DNA of 64,000 bases from Azospirillaceae bacterium (GTDB lineage: Bacteria > Pseudomonadota > Alphaproteobacteria > Azospirillales > Azospirillaceae), in the NCBI GenBank assembly GCA_035645145.1, contig DASQNC010000073.1, positions 1-64,000 on the forward strand. The letters run 5' to 3'. The notes below the pieces were generated by a model, which was not told the origin of the DNA, did no database searches, and saw nothing but the letters and a program-made list of their open reading frames with translations. A program made the position numbers and the translations under genes. Shown here in pieces: positions 18,897 to 28,197 of this stretch (positions are counted from its first letter, which is position 1; every line of letters begins with the position of its first letter).

Positions 18897-19958
18897 TCAG
18901 CCGCCCAGCCGGGCGCGACCGATCCACAGCCGGTTGAGCGCACGGGTCGGCAAGGACGGCCCCGGCCGTCCGGCGATGCGCTCCAGCGCCTCGAAGTAGG
19001 GCGGCACGTGGCGAAGCCGGCGGGGCAGGCGCGGCAGCAGACGGGCGGCAAGGTCCAGGGCCCGGTCCGCCCGCCGCAGCGCCGCCGCATCCCGGTCCAA
19101 CCCGAACGCCGACGCCAAGTGCGGTGGCAGCAGACCGGCCGTGACATCCCGGTACCAACGCGGGATCCGGATACCGGCCACACGTGCCCCCAGCAGGGTT
19201 CCCGCAGCCTCCCTCGCCCACGGGGTGACGGCCAGAAGCGGCCCGTCCAGCGCCCGGGCCATGGCCGTGGCAAAGGCCGGCCAATCGGGCGGCAGCAGAT
19301 CGTCCGGTATGCCGAACAGCGCGGCGCAGCGGCGGCTGTCCGCGTAGTAGCGGGCACGGGCGGCGGCGGGGAGCGGGCCGAACACACGCTCGTGCACCAT
19401 GGCCGCCGTGTCCACCAGCGTCATGTGCACCCACAGCAGCGCCCCCGCCTCGTTCGCCATGTAGGGCATGCCGGCGGCATAGGCCCCGCTCCCCTCGGGC
19501 AGGGTGCCCGCCACCGCCGCGTGCCGACGATGCAGGCGCCGCGCCGCATCCAGCGCATCGGTGGTCGCGCCGAAAACCAGCGCGTACACGGTGCCGAAGG
19601 TGCGGTGGAACCGGCCCACCGGATTGCCCAGCGTGTCCGAATGCTGGGAGATGGCCGCCGCCACCCACGGGTGCGCCAATTGCAGCAGCATCGCCCGCCC
19701 GGCCCCCAGGAACACGGCGGCCTCGCGGTTGACCGCCCAGAACGCCGATCCCGGCCCGAACAGGCCGGGATCCCCGCCACCCGGCCCCGGAGTCGTCCGC
19801 ACCGGGGCCGTACGCACCACGCCGGCCAACGTACGCTCGAACGCGTCCGCGTCCACCGGGCGGATCGCCGGTGTGCAGAGCGGCGGGGACGGGGGACCGT
19901 GGCCTTGGAACGGGTCGGGCAACATCATCTCCCGGTTGGTGCGGACCGCGGCCCGCAT
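18897..19958 (-). CDS. MpaB/DUF2236-type oxygenase-like protein
   Basis: A 353-residue soluble protein of the DUF2236 family, which includes latex-clearing protein Lcp and fungal MpaB', some members binding b-type heme. The signature is GSAFWAVNREAAVFLGAGRA then LLQLAHPWVAAAISQHSD, followed by NPVGRFHRTFGTVYALVFG and ALLWVHMTLVDTAAMVHERV. The His of LAHPW, HSD and HRT and the Arg/Glu positions expected in the family are present. The physiological substrate in bacteria is generally unknown. It is convergent with the VUT gene and divergent from the glutamate dehydrogenase gene. Confidence 0.85.
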   Translation of the reverse strand: MRAAVRTNREMMLPDPFQGHGPPSPPLCTPAIRPVDADAFERTLAGVVRTAPVRTTPGPGGGDPGLFGPGSAFWAVNREAAVFLGAGRAMLLQLAHPWVAAAISQHSDTLGNPVGRFHRTFGTVYALVFGATTDALDAARRLHRRHAAVAGTLPEGSGAYAAGMPYMANEAGALLWVHMTLVDTAAMVHERVFGPLPAAARARYYADSRRCAALFGIPDDLLPPDWPAFATAMARALDGPLLAVTPWAREAAGTLLGARVAGIRIPRWYRDVTAGLLPPHLASAFGLDRDAAALRRADRALDLAARLLPRLPRRLRHVPPYFEALERIAGRPGPSLPTRALNRLWIGRARLGG

Positions 19959-20133
19959 CGGAATGGGTTACAGACCACCCGGACGGGGTTCCCCGGTCGG
20001 GGACCTTCCGCACGGCCCTGGACGAACGGCACGACCCTGAGCATTGTGCCGCCGCGCACGTGACGCGCCATCATGCTAATGTGCACGGGTACGCCAGCCG
20101 ATAGAGCGGCGACAAAGCCTTTGGGAGAACGAA

Positions 20134-23100
20134 ATGCCCGACCGCCACCTCGATACCAAGTCGCGCCTGCTGGAGCAGACCGTCGCCCTCGTGGCGGCGC
20201 GGCTCGGCCCCGAGGAGGCCCCGCTCGGGGAACGGTTCACCCGCCTGTTCTATGCCAACGTGCCGCCGGTCGACATGGCCGAAACCGCGCCCGAGGATCT
20301 GGCCGGCGCGGCGCTCGCCTGCTGGCGCCGCTTCGTCAAGCGCACCCCGGGCAAGGCCAGCGTCGCCGTCTTCAAGCCCACCCGGGAGACCGAGGGCTTC
20401 AGCGCCCACCATAGCGCCGCCGTCTCCGTCAACGACGACATGCCGTTCCTGGTGGACAGCACCACCGACGAACTGACCCGGCGCGGCTGGGCCATCCACC
20501 TGGTCATCCATCCGGTGCTGGCGGTCAGGCGCACGCCGGACGGCCATCTGGCCGAGCTGTACGAACCCGGCAAGGCCCCGGCCGACGCGGCCAAGGAAAG
20601 CGTCATGCTCGTCGCCTTCGACGAACAGACCGATCCCCAGGTGCTGGCCGAGGTGCAGACCTCGCTCGAAGGCGTCCTGGCCGACGTGCGCGCCGCCGTC
20701 ACCGACTGGCGCGCCATGACCGCCAAGGCGTGGGAGGCGGTCGGCGAGATCGCCCGCGGCCCGGTGTCCGCGGGGGTCGAGGAACTGGCCGAGGCGCAGG
20801 CCTTCCTGGAATGGCTGATCAAGGACAAGTTCACGTTCCTGGGCTACCGCGAGTACCGGTTCGAAGGCGACAGCGAGGACACCCGCACGCTGCAGATCGT
20901 CGGTGACGCGGGTCTGGGCATCCTGCGCGACCCGGACTTCACGATCCTCCAGGGTCTGCGCAACTTCCAGACCCTGCCGCCCGAGATCCGCGAGTTCCTG
21001 AGCCAGCCGCGCCCGATGATGGTCACCCGGTCCACCCGCCGGTCGACCGTGCACCGCGCGGTCCCGCTGGACGCGATCCTGGTCAAGACCTTCGACGCCA
21101 ACGGACGCATCACCGGCGAGCGGCTGTTCGTCGGCCTGTTCACGTCGGTGGCGCTCGCCGCGCGGGCGGACCAGACCCCGTTCCTGCGCCGCAAGGTGCA
21201 GCAGGTGCTCGCCCGCTCCGGATTCGATCCGCGCGGACACGACGGCAAGGCGCTGATCCACATCATCGAGCACCTGCCCCGGCACGAACTGTACCAGATG
21301 GAAGAGGAGGCGCTGTTCGACCTGGCGGTCGGCGTCCTGCACCTGCAGGAACGTCAGCGCACCGCGCTGTTCATCCGCCGCGACCCGTTCGAACGGTTCG
21401 TCAGCAGCCTGGTCTACGTCCCCCGCGACCGCTACGACACCGCCGTCCGTCGCCGGTTCCAGACCATCCTGGAGCGGGCGTTCGGCGGCGGCGAAACCAG
21501 CTTCAACGTGCTGCTCGGCGATGATCCGCTGGCCCGGGTGCACATCGTCGTGCAGACCGAACCCGGCCGCATCCCCGCCTACGACGCCGTCGCCATTGAG
21601 AACGAGCTGATCGAGGCCAGCCGGAGCTGGGCCGACAAGCTGCGCGAGGTGCTGGTCGCCCGCCATGGCGAAGCCAAGGGCCTCGACCTGCTGCGGCGGC
21701 ACGCCGACGTCTTCCCGGCGCCCTACCGGGAGCAGGTGGACGCCAAGGTGGCGCCGGACGACTTGGCGAACGTCGAACAGGTCACGGCCACGGGCCGCCT
21801 GCGCGGCGTCCTGCACCGCACCAACGACGGTGCGCTGGCCTTCCGCATCTTCCATCCGGGGGCGCCGATCCAGCTGTCCCGCATCCTGCCGGTGCTGGAG
21901 AATTTCGGCCTGCCGGTGGCGCGGGAGGAAGGCCCCTTCGAACTCAAGCCCGCCGGCACGGCACCGGTGTTCCTGCAGGACTTCGTCTCCACCGCCGAGG
22001 CGCCGGATGCCGAACGGCTGGCCGCGCTGGGGCCGGTGTTCGAGGAGGCCTTCCTCGCCTGCTGGGAGCGCCGGTCGGGCAACGACCGGCTGAACCGGCT
22101 GGTGCTGCTGGCGGGGCTGGACCACCGCCAGGTCACCGTCCTGCGCGCCTATGCCCGCTACCTCCGGCAGGTGCGGTTCCCGAACAGCCAGGAGTTCCTG
22201 GCCGACACGTTGGCCGCCCACCCCGAATTCGCCCGCGACCTGATCGAGCTGTTCACGCTGCTGTTCGATCCGGCCCGCCAGCCGGCCGACGGCAAGACGG
22301 TCGCCGCGGTCGAAAAGCGTCTGGAAGGCATGCTCGCCAAGGTCCAGAGCCTTGAGGAGGACCGCGCCCTGCGCCGGTTCATGAACCTCATCCGCTCGAC
22401 CCTGCGCACCAACCACTTCAAAACGGCTTCCGACGGCACGCCGCTCGACTACCTGTCGCTCAAGCTCGACAGCCGGGGGATCGACGGGCTGCCCAAGCCG
22501 CGGCCGTTCGTCGAAATCTTCGTCTACAACCAGCGGGTCGAGGCCATCCACCTGCGCGGCGGGCGGATCGCACGCGGCGGCATCCGCTGGTCGGACCGGC
22601 GCGAGGATTTCCGGACCGAGATCCTGGGCCTGATGCGCACGCAGATGGTCAAGAACGCGGTCATCGTGCCGGTCGGCTCGAAGGGCGGCTTCGTTGTGAA
22701 GCGCCCGCCCGCCCCCAGTGAAGGCCGTGAAGCGTTCCTGAACGAGGGCGTCGCCTGCTACCGCATCATGATGCGCGGCATGCTCGACATCACCGACACG
22801 CTGGCGGCCGACGGCACCCTCGTCCCGCCGACGCAGGTGGTGCGCCGTGACGGCGACGATCCGTATCTGGTGGTGGCCGCCGACAAGGGCACGGCCACCT
22901 TCTCCGACATCGCCAACGGCATCAGCCAGGAATACGGCTTCTGGTTGGACGACGCCTTCGCGTCGGGCGGGTCGGCGGGCTACGACCACAAGAAGATGGG
23001 CATCACCGCCCGCGGCGCGTGGGAAAGCGTGAAGCGGCACTTCCGCGAACTGGGCCTGGACACCCAGTCCCAGGATTTCACGGTGGCCGGCGTGGGCGAC

Positions 23101-24957
23101 ATGTCGGGCGACGTGTTCGGGAACGGCATGCTGCTGTCCGAGCACATCCGCCTGGTCGCCGCCTTCGACCACCGCCACATCTTCCTCGACCCCGATCCCG
23201 ACCCCGCCAGGTCCTTCGCCGAGCGCAAGCGCCTGTTCGACCTGCCCCGCTCCTCGTGGGCGGACTACGACGCCAAGCTCCTGTCGAAGGGCGGCATGAT
23301 CGTCGAGCGCACGGCCAAGGAAGTGAAACTGACGCCCGAGGTCCGTGCCCGCCTGGGCATCGAGGACGAAACGGTGACCCCGGCCGACCTGATGCGCGCC
23401 ATCCTGTCGGCCCAGGTGGACCTCCTGTGGTTCGGCGGCATCGGCACCTACATCCGCGCGACCACCGAAACCGACGCCGATGCGGGCGACAAGGCGAACG
23501 ACGCCCTGCGCATCACCGCCGCCGATGTCCGGGCCAAGGTGGTGGGCGAAGGCGCCAACCTGGCCATGACCCAGAAGGCGCGCATCGAGGCCGCACGCCA
23601 CGGCGTCCGGCTGAACACCGACTTCCTCGACAACTCGGCCGGCGTGGACACCTCCGACCACGAGGTGAACATCAAGATCCTGCTGGGCGAGGTGCTGGCC
23701 AACGGCGCCATGGACCGGCCCAGCCGCGACAAGCTCCTGGCCGAGATGACCGACGAGGTCGCCCAGCTGGTGCTGCGCGACAACTACCTGCAGACCCAGG
23801 CGCTGAGCATCGAGGAGGCGCTGGGCAGCGCCGGCCTGGAGGGTCAGGCGCGGCTGCTGCGCGATCTGGAAAAGTCCGGCAAGCTCGACCGGACGGTCGA
23901 GATGCTCCCCGGCGACGAGGAGATCGCGGCCCGTCGGCAGGCCGGCCAGGGCCTGATGCGGCCGGAACTCGCCGTGCTGCTGAGCTACGCCAAGATCCGC
24001 CTGTTCGACGATCTGCTGGCGACCGACCTGCCGGACGATCCGCAGATGGAAACCGACCTGGTCGGCTATTTCCCGACGCCGCTGCGCGACCGGTTCCGCG
24101 ACGCCATCCTGCGCCACCGGCTGCGGCGCGAGATCGTGGCCACCGCCGTGGCGAACGGCATCGTCAACCGCATGGGCCCGACCTTCGTGCCCGATACCGT
24201 CGAGAAGACCGGCGCCGGGCCGGGCGACGTCGCCCGCGCCTTCGTGGCGGCTCGCGAGGTGTTCGACCTGCCGTCCATCTGGGCCGCCATCGAAGCCCTG
24301 GACAACAAGGTCCCGGCATCGGTCCAGATCCGCATGCTCCAGGAGACCCGCGGCCTTCTCGAACGCGCGGTCGCCTGGCTGGCGGTGGGCGGGAAGCTGG
24401 ACCTGACGGCCTGCGTGCGCACCTACGGCGCCGGGGTGAAGGCGCTGTCCAAGGCGCTGCCCCGCATCCTGTCGGCCGAACACAAGGCGGATCTGGATGC
24501 GCGTGCCCAGGCCCTGACGGCCGAGGGTGTTCCGGCCGATCTGGCGGCCCGGGTGGCGGCGCTGCCGGTGCTGGCCGCGGCGCTCGACGTGACCCGGATC
24601 GCCGAGACCTCCGGCAAGGACGTGGGCAACGTGGCGGTCGCCTACTTCGCCCTGGGTCACCGGTTCGGCTTCGAGTGGCTGCGCGGCATGGCGCGGGCCC
24701 TGAAGACCGAGAACCATTGGGAACGTCAGGCGCTGGCCGCGGTGGTGGACGATCTCTACGCCCAGCAGAGCGAGCTGACGGTCCATGCGCTGAGGGTCAA
24801 CGGCAAGGGTGATCCGATCCAGGCCTTTGCGGCCACCCGCCCCGCCCCCGTCGCCCGGGCCGAACAGCTGCTCACCGAGTTGCGCGCGGCGCCGACGGTC
24901 GATCTGGCCATGCTGTCGATCGCCAACCGGCAGCTGCGGGGTTTGGTCGCAGGGTGA
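20134..24957 (+). CDS. gdhB: NAD-specific glutamate dehydrogenase, large (GDH-180) type
   Basis: A 1607-residue cytosolic enzyme that deaminates glutamate to 2-oxoglutarate with NAD. The length is that of the GDH-180 class with long N- and C-terminal regulatory regions. The catalytic core starts near residue 800: GGRIARGGIRWSDRREDFRT, then KNAVIVPVGSKGGFVVKR with the substrate-binding lysines. The nucleotide domain has VAGVGDMSGDVFGNGML, WFGGIGTYIRA and VVGEGANLAMTQKARIE. ATG at 20134 follows TTGGGAGAACGAA. Its stop overlaps the next gene's GTG by 4 bp. The catabolic direction fits use of amino acids as carbon. In this class regulation is usually allosteric; nothing specific can be seen here. 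Confidence 0.96.
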   Translation: MPDRHLDTKSRLLEQTVALVAARLGPEEAPLGERFTRLFYANVPPVDMAETAPEDLAGAALACWRRFVKRTPGKASVAVFKPTRETEGFSAHHSAAVSVNDDMPFLVDSTTDELTRRGWAIHLVIHPVLAVRRTPDGHLAELYEPGKAPADAAKESVMLVAFDEQTDPQVLAEVQTSLEGVLADVRAAVTDWRAMTAKAWEAVGEIARGPVSAGVEELAEAQAFLEWLIKDKFTFLGYREYRFEGDSEDTRTLQIVGDAGLGILRDPDFTILQGLRNFQTLPPEIREFLSQPRPMMVTRSTRRSTVHRAVPLDAILVKTFDANGRITGERLFVGLFTSVALAARADQTPFLRRKVQQVLARSGFDPRGHDGKALIHIIEHLPRHELYQMEEEALFDLAVGVLHLQERQRTALFIRRDPFERFVSSLVYVPRDRYDTAVRRRFQTILERAFGGGETSFNVLLGDDPLARVHIVVQTEPGRIPAYDAVAIENELIEASRSWADKLREVLVARHGEAKGLDLLRRHADVFPAPYREQVDAKVAPDDLANVEQVTATGRLRGVLHRTNDGALAFRIFHPGAPIQLSRILPVLENFGLPVAREEGPFELKPAGTAPVFLQDFVSTAEAPDAERLAALGPVFEEAFLACWERRSGNDRLNRLVLLAGLDHRQVTVLRAYARYLRQVRFPNSQEFLADTLAAHPEFARDLIELFTLLFDPARQPADGKTVAAVEKRLEGMLAKVQSLEEDRALRRFMNLIRSTLRTNHFKTASDGTPLDYLSLKLDSRGIDGLPKPRPFVEIFVYNQRVEAIHLRGGRIARGGIRWSDRREDFRTEILGLMRTQMVKNAVIVPVGSKGGFVVKRPPAPSEGREAFLNEGVACYRIMMRGMLDITDTLAADGTLVPPTQVVRRDGDDPYLVVAADKGTATFSDIANGISQEYGFWLDDAFASGGSAGYDHKKMGITARGAWESVKRHFRELGLDTQSQDFTVAGVGDMSGDVFGNGMLLSEHIRLVAAFDHRHIFLDPDPDPARSFAERKRLFDLPRSSWADYDAKLLSKGGMIVERTAKEVKLTPEVRARLGIEDETVTPADLMRAILSAQVDLLWFGGIGTYIRATTETDADAGDKANDALRITAADVRAKVVGEGANLAMTQKARIEAARHGVRLNTDFLDNSAGVDTSDHEVNIKILLGEVLANGAMDRPSRDKLLAEMTDEVAQLVLRDNYLQTQALSIEEALGSAGLEGQARLLRDLEKSGKLDRTVEMLPGDEEIAARRQAGQGLMRPELAVLLSYAKIRLFDDLLATDLPDDPQMETDLVGYFPTPLRDRFRDAILRHRLRREIVATAVANGIVNRMGPTFVPDTVEKTGAGPGDVARAFVAAREVFDLPSIWAAIEALDNKVPASVQIRMLQETRGLLERAVAWLAVGGKLDLTACVRTYGAGVKALSKALPRILSAEHKADLDARAQALTAEGVPADLAARVAALPVLAAALDVTRIAETSGKDVGNVAVAYFALGHRFGFEWLRGMARALKTENHWERQALAAVVDDLYAQQSELTVHALRVNGKGDPIQAFAATRPAPVARAEQLLTELRAAPTVDLAMLSIANRQLRGLVAG

Positions 24958-25724
24958 ACCGCGCCGCCTGGGCGCCGCTGGCCGAGGAACTCGCCCGCTG
25001 GGACGCGGCCGGAATGGCCGCGACCTTCTGGTGGCGCGACGACGACGCCGCCGCCCCGGGCCCGGCGCTTGATCGGCTACTCGACATGGGCGAGCGGTAC
25101 GGCGTGCCGCTCGCCCTGGCCGTTGTACCGGAACCCGCCGTCCCCCCCCTGGCGGACCGGCTGGCGCGGGAACCGCAAACGACCGTTCTCCAGCACGGCT
25201 GGGCCCACCGCAACTGGGCGCCGGATGGCGAGAAACGGCAGGAATTGGGACCGCACCGTCCCACCGCCGCCGTGTGCGCGGACATCGAACGGGGCCGCGA
25301 ACGCATCGCCGCCCTGTTCGGGGACCGCGCGCTTCCGGTCCTGGTTCCGCCGTGGAACCGGATCGCGCCCGCGGTCGTGGAACAATTGCCCGCGTTCGGG
25401 ATTTCCGGACTCTCCACCTTCGGCCCACGTCCGGCGCGGGTGGCGGCGCGCAGTGTCCTTGCGGTGAATACCCACGTGGATATGATTGACTGGCGCAATC
25501 GCTGTGCCGCGGCTCCGGAGGTTGTGGCCGCGCAGGCGGCGGCGCATCTCGCCGCCCGCCGGACCGGCCGGGCCGACCCGGACGAGCCGACCGGGTTTCT
25601 GACGCACCATCTGGTGCACGGGGATGCGGCATGGGATCTCTGTGCCCGCGTCCTCGATTTCTCCATGGCCTGCATGGCCGTCCGCTGGCTCGATCCGCGG
25701 ACCGTATTCGAGGTTCGAGGATGA
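24954..25724 (+). CDS. Polysaccharide-deacetylase-like protein
   Basis: A 256-residue protein with the outline of a carbohydrate esterase 4 (NodB-like) barrel. WWRDDDAAAPGPALDRLLDM replaces the usual TFDDG strand and supplies acidic metal ligands. LQHGWAHRNWAP stands where the HxxxH/S metal motif falls, and LVPPWNRIAP matches the third motif (R-x-P-x-W region). No signal peptide is present, so it may be cytosolic and act on a soluble amide or sugar. The GTG start overlaps the GDH stop (GTGA). It may be an atypical deacetylase rather than a cell-wall enzyme. Confidence 0.7.
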   Translation: MNRAAWAPLAEELARWDAAGMAATFWWRDDDAAAPGPALDRLLDMGERYGVPLALAVVPEPAVPPLADRLAREPQTTVLQHGWAHRNWAPDGEKRQELGPHRPTAAVCADIERGRERIAALFGDRALPVLVPPWNRIAPAVVEQLPAFGISGLSTFGPRPARVAARSVLAVNTHVDMIDWRNRCAAAPEVVAAQAAAHLAARRTGRADPDEPTGFLTHHLVHGDAAWDLCARVLDFSMACMAVRWLDPRTVFEVRG

Positions 25725-26299
25725 CCCCCGCTTCGACCTTCCGCTATCCCTTCAGCACCCTGGCCGCGGATTACGCCCGCGCTGCCGCGGGCCTGGCGCT
25801 CACGGCACTGCCGCTGTCGGTCCTGGACGTCCATCCCGTGGTCGGCTGGACCCTGGCGGCGATGGCGGCGCTGTTCCTGGCCTTCCTTCTGCGCACGGCC
25901 GAGCGGCAGATGACCGCGGTGTCGCTCGACGGCGAGGGGGTTTCGGTGGCCGGCTGGCGCCGCCGCTCGGTGGCTTGGCACGACCTTTCCGATCTTCGGC
26001 TGGCCTTCTATTCCACCCGCCGCGACAAGGCGAAGGGCTGGATGCAGTTGACCGTCAAGGGCGGCGGCCGGGCCCTGACGGTGGAATCGACGCTGGACGG
26101 GTTCGACGAGTTGGCCGAGCAGGCCGCCGAGGCCGCGTTCCGCAACGGCGTGGCGATGAGCGACGCCACCCTGGGCAATCTGGCGGCGCTCGGGATCACC
26201 AATCCGGGGACCGGGTCCCCGGACGAGGGGACCCACGCCCGGACCGGCACCGGAGGGCGGGAGACCGTGGGTTGGGGGGATTGGGGCCGGAGCCGATGA
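25721..26299 (+). CDS. Small membrane protein of unknown function
   Basis: A 192-residue protein with two adjacent hydrophobic segments near the N terminus (AGLALTALPLSVLDV, VGWTLAAMAALFLAFLLR). A soluble part follows with a PH-like strand pattern (AVSLDGEGVSVAGWRRRSVA, LAFYSTRRDKAKGWMQLTVK). The last 30 residues are Gly/Thr-rich and disordered in appearance. It overlaps both neighbours by 4 bp (ATGA at each end), so it is translated with them. I do not recognise a function. The strand pattern resembles bacterial PH-domain membrane proteins, but this is a weak resemblance. Confidence 0.65.
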   Translation: MTPASTFRYPFSTLAADYARAAAGLALTALPLSVLDVHPVVGWTLAAMAALFLAFLLRTAERQMTAVSLDGEGVSVAGWRRRSVAWHDLSDLRLAFYSTRRDKAKGWMQLTVKGGGRALTVESTLDGFDELAEQAAEAAFRNGVAMSDATLGNLAALGITNPGTGSPDEGTHARTGTGGRETVGWGDWGRSR

Positions 26300-28197
26300 C
26301 CGACCTGCTCAACGTCCGGGACCTGAAGGTCGAATTCCGCGTCCAAGGGGGCGTGGTCCGGGCGGTGCGCGGTGTTTCCTTCCGGGTGAGGCCCGGGTCG
26401 ACCGTGGCCCTTGTGGGTGAATCGGGGTCCGGCAAATCGGTCATCAGCCAGGCGATCATGGGCATCCTGCCCCAATCCGGCCGGATCACATCCGGCCGGA
26501 TTCTTTTCCGGGACCCCCTGGGCGACGGGACGGTGACGGATATCGCCGCACTGGATCCCGAAGGGTACCGGATGCGCGACATCCGGGGCGGCCGCATCTC
26601 GATCATCTTCCAGGAGCCGATGACCTCGCTGTCGCCGCTGCACACCATCGGCGACCAGATCGGCGAGGCGGTGCGGCTGCACCGGGGCGTGTCCCGGGCC
26701 GACGCCCGCAGACTGACGGCGGTGATGCTGCGCCGGGTACGGTTCCCGAACCCCAGGCAGGCCCTGGACACCTACCCGTTCGAATTGTCGGGCGGCCTGC
26801 GCCAACGGGCGATGATCGCCATGGCGCTGATCTGCCGTCCGGCGCTGCTGATCGCGGATGAACCGACCACCGCGCTCGACGTGACCATCCAGGCCCAGAT
26901 CCTGAAACTGATCCGGGATCTCCAGGCGGAGCTGGGGATGGCCGTCCTGATGATCACCCACGACCTGGGCGTGGTCGCCAACATGGCCGAGGAAGTGGTC
27001 GTCATGTACAATGGCGAGGTCATGGAGGCCGGGCCGTCGGAGGAGATCTTCCGGGCGCCGCGCCACCCCTATTTGAAGGCCCTGCTCCACGCGGTGCCGC
27101 GCTTCCGGATGGCGCCCGGCGAGCGGCTGGTGCCCATCCGCGAGATCCGGTCCGAGCCCGAGGGCCGGCTCCTGCAGCGGGACCGCGCCCCCTGGCCGGC
27201 CGGCGCCGACGCCGCCGGGCCGCTGCTGCAGGTGTCCGGGGTCTCCAAGACCTTCACGCCCCGCGGCGGTGGCCTGTTCCGCCAATCCGGCGCCGGTGCC
27301 CCGCGCATCCTGGCGGTGAACGACGTCAGCTTCGAGGTCCGCCGGGGCGAATGCCTGGGATTGGTGGGCGAAAGCGGCTGCGGGAAGACGACCCTCGGCA
27401 AGATCCTGATGCGGGCGCTCGCACCCGACGGCGGCAAGGTGGTCTTCAACGACCATGGCACGCCGGTTGATGTGCTGGGACTGGAGGGCAATGCGCTCAC
27501 CGCGTTCCGCCGGCGGCTCCAGTTCATCTTCCAGGACCCGTTCGGCTCGCTGAACCCGCGGATGACGGTGTACGACATCATCGCCGAGCCCCTGGTGATC
27601 CACGGCATCGGCACGCCGGCCCAGCGCGAGGAGCTGGTCCGCGAACTGATGACCCTGGTCGGCCTGGACCTCCGGCACCTCCGCCGCTATCCGCACAGCT
27701 TTTCCGGCGGCCAGCGCCAGCGCATCGGCATCGCCCGCGCGCTGGCGCTGCGCCCCGACATGCTGATCTGCGACGAGCCGGTGTCCGCGCTGGACGTGTC
27801 GATCCAGGCGCAGATCCTCAACCTGCTGAAGGACCTCCAGGCCAAGCTGGGGCTCACCTACCTGTTCATCAGCCACAACCTTGCGGTCGTGGACTACATG
27901 GCGGACCGGATCATGGTCATGTGCCGGGGCCGGATCGTCGAGATCGCCCCGCGCGAGGCCTTGTTCCGTTGGCCCGTGCATCCCTATACCCGCGCGCTGC
28001 TGAACGCCGTCCCCGAGCCCGACCTGGACGCGCCTTTGGATTTCGACGCCCTTCTCGGCGCGCGCGCCTCGGATCCGACGACCTGGCCCCAGCCCTTCAC
28101 CATCGGGGCCGGCCCGGCCCCCGGTCTGGTCGAGGTCGGCGAGGACCATCTGGTCCGCGCCTCGCACGCCCCCGCACGCCTGGAGATGGCCGTATGA
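26296..28197 (+). CDS. Peptide-type ABC transporter, fused double ATPase
   Basis: A 633-residue cytoplasmic protein with two OppD/OppF-type ABC domains, which power import of peptides or related solutes. Domain 1 (about 1-290) has Walker [10 protein letters not shown], the [15 protein letters not shown] signature and [14 protein letters not shown]. Domain 2 (about 310-600) has [27 protein letters not shown] and [14 protein letters not shown]. Each is followed by an oligopeptide-type C-terminal extension ([14 protein letters not shown] and [14 protein letters not shown]). The ATG overlaps the upstream gene and the stop overlaps the binding-protein gene, both by 4 bp. Confidence 0.93.
   Translation: MTDLLNVRDLKVEFRVQGGVVRAVRGVSFRVRPGSTVALVGESGSGKSVISQAIMGILPQSGRITSGRILFRDPLGDGTVTDIAALDPEGYRMRDIRGGRISIIFQEPMTSLSPLHTIGDQIGEAVRLHRGVSRADARRLTAVMLRRVRFPNPRQALDTYPFELSGGLRQRAMIAMALICRPALLIADEPTTALDVTIQAQILKLIRDLQAELGMAVLMITHDLGVVANMAEEVVVMYNGEVMEAGPSEEIFRAPRHPYLKALLHAVPRFRMAPGERLVPIREIRSEPEGRLLQRDRAPWPAGADAAGPLLQVSGVSKTFTPRGGGLFRQSGAGAPRILAVNDVSFEVRRGECLGLVGESGCGKTTLGKILMRALAPDGGKVVFNDHGTPVDVLGLEGNALTAFRRRLQFIFQDPFGSLNPRMTVYDIIAEPLVIHGIGTPAQREELVRELMTLVGLDLRHLRRYPHSFSGGQRQRIGIARALALRPDMLICDEPVSALDVSIQAQILNLLKDLQAKLGLTYLFISHNLAVVDYMADRIMVMCRGRIVEIAPREALFRWPVHPYTRALLNAVPEPDLDAPLDFDALLGARASDPTTWPQPFTIGAGPAPGLVEVGEDHLVRASHAPARLEMAV

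Noticed and set aside
20071-25632. Very long open frame (over 1800 codons) on the minus strand opposite NAD-GDH
   Set aside because: It mirrors the GDH gene; the composition (His/Gln/Arg/Gly rich, no domains) is typical of the antisense frame of a GC-rich gene.
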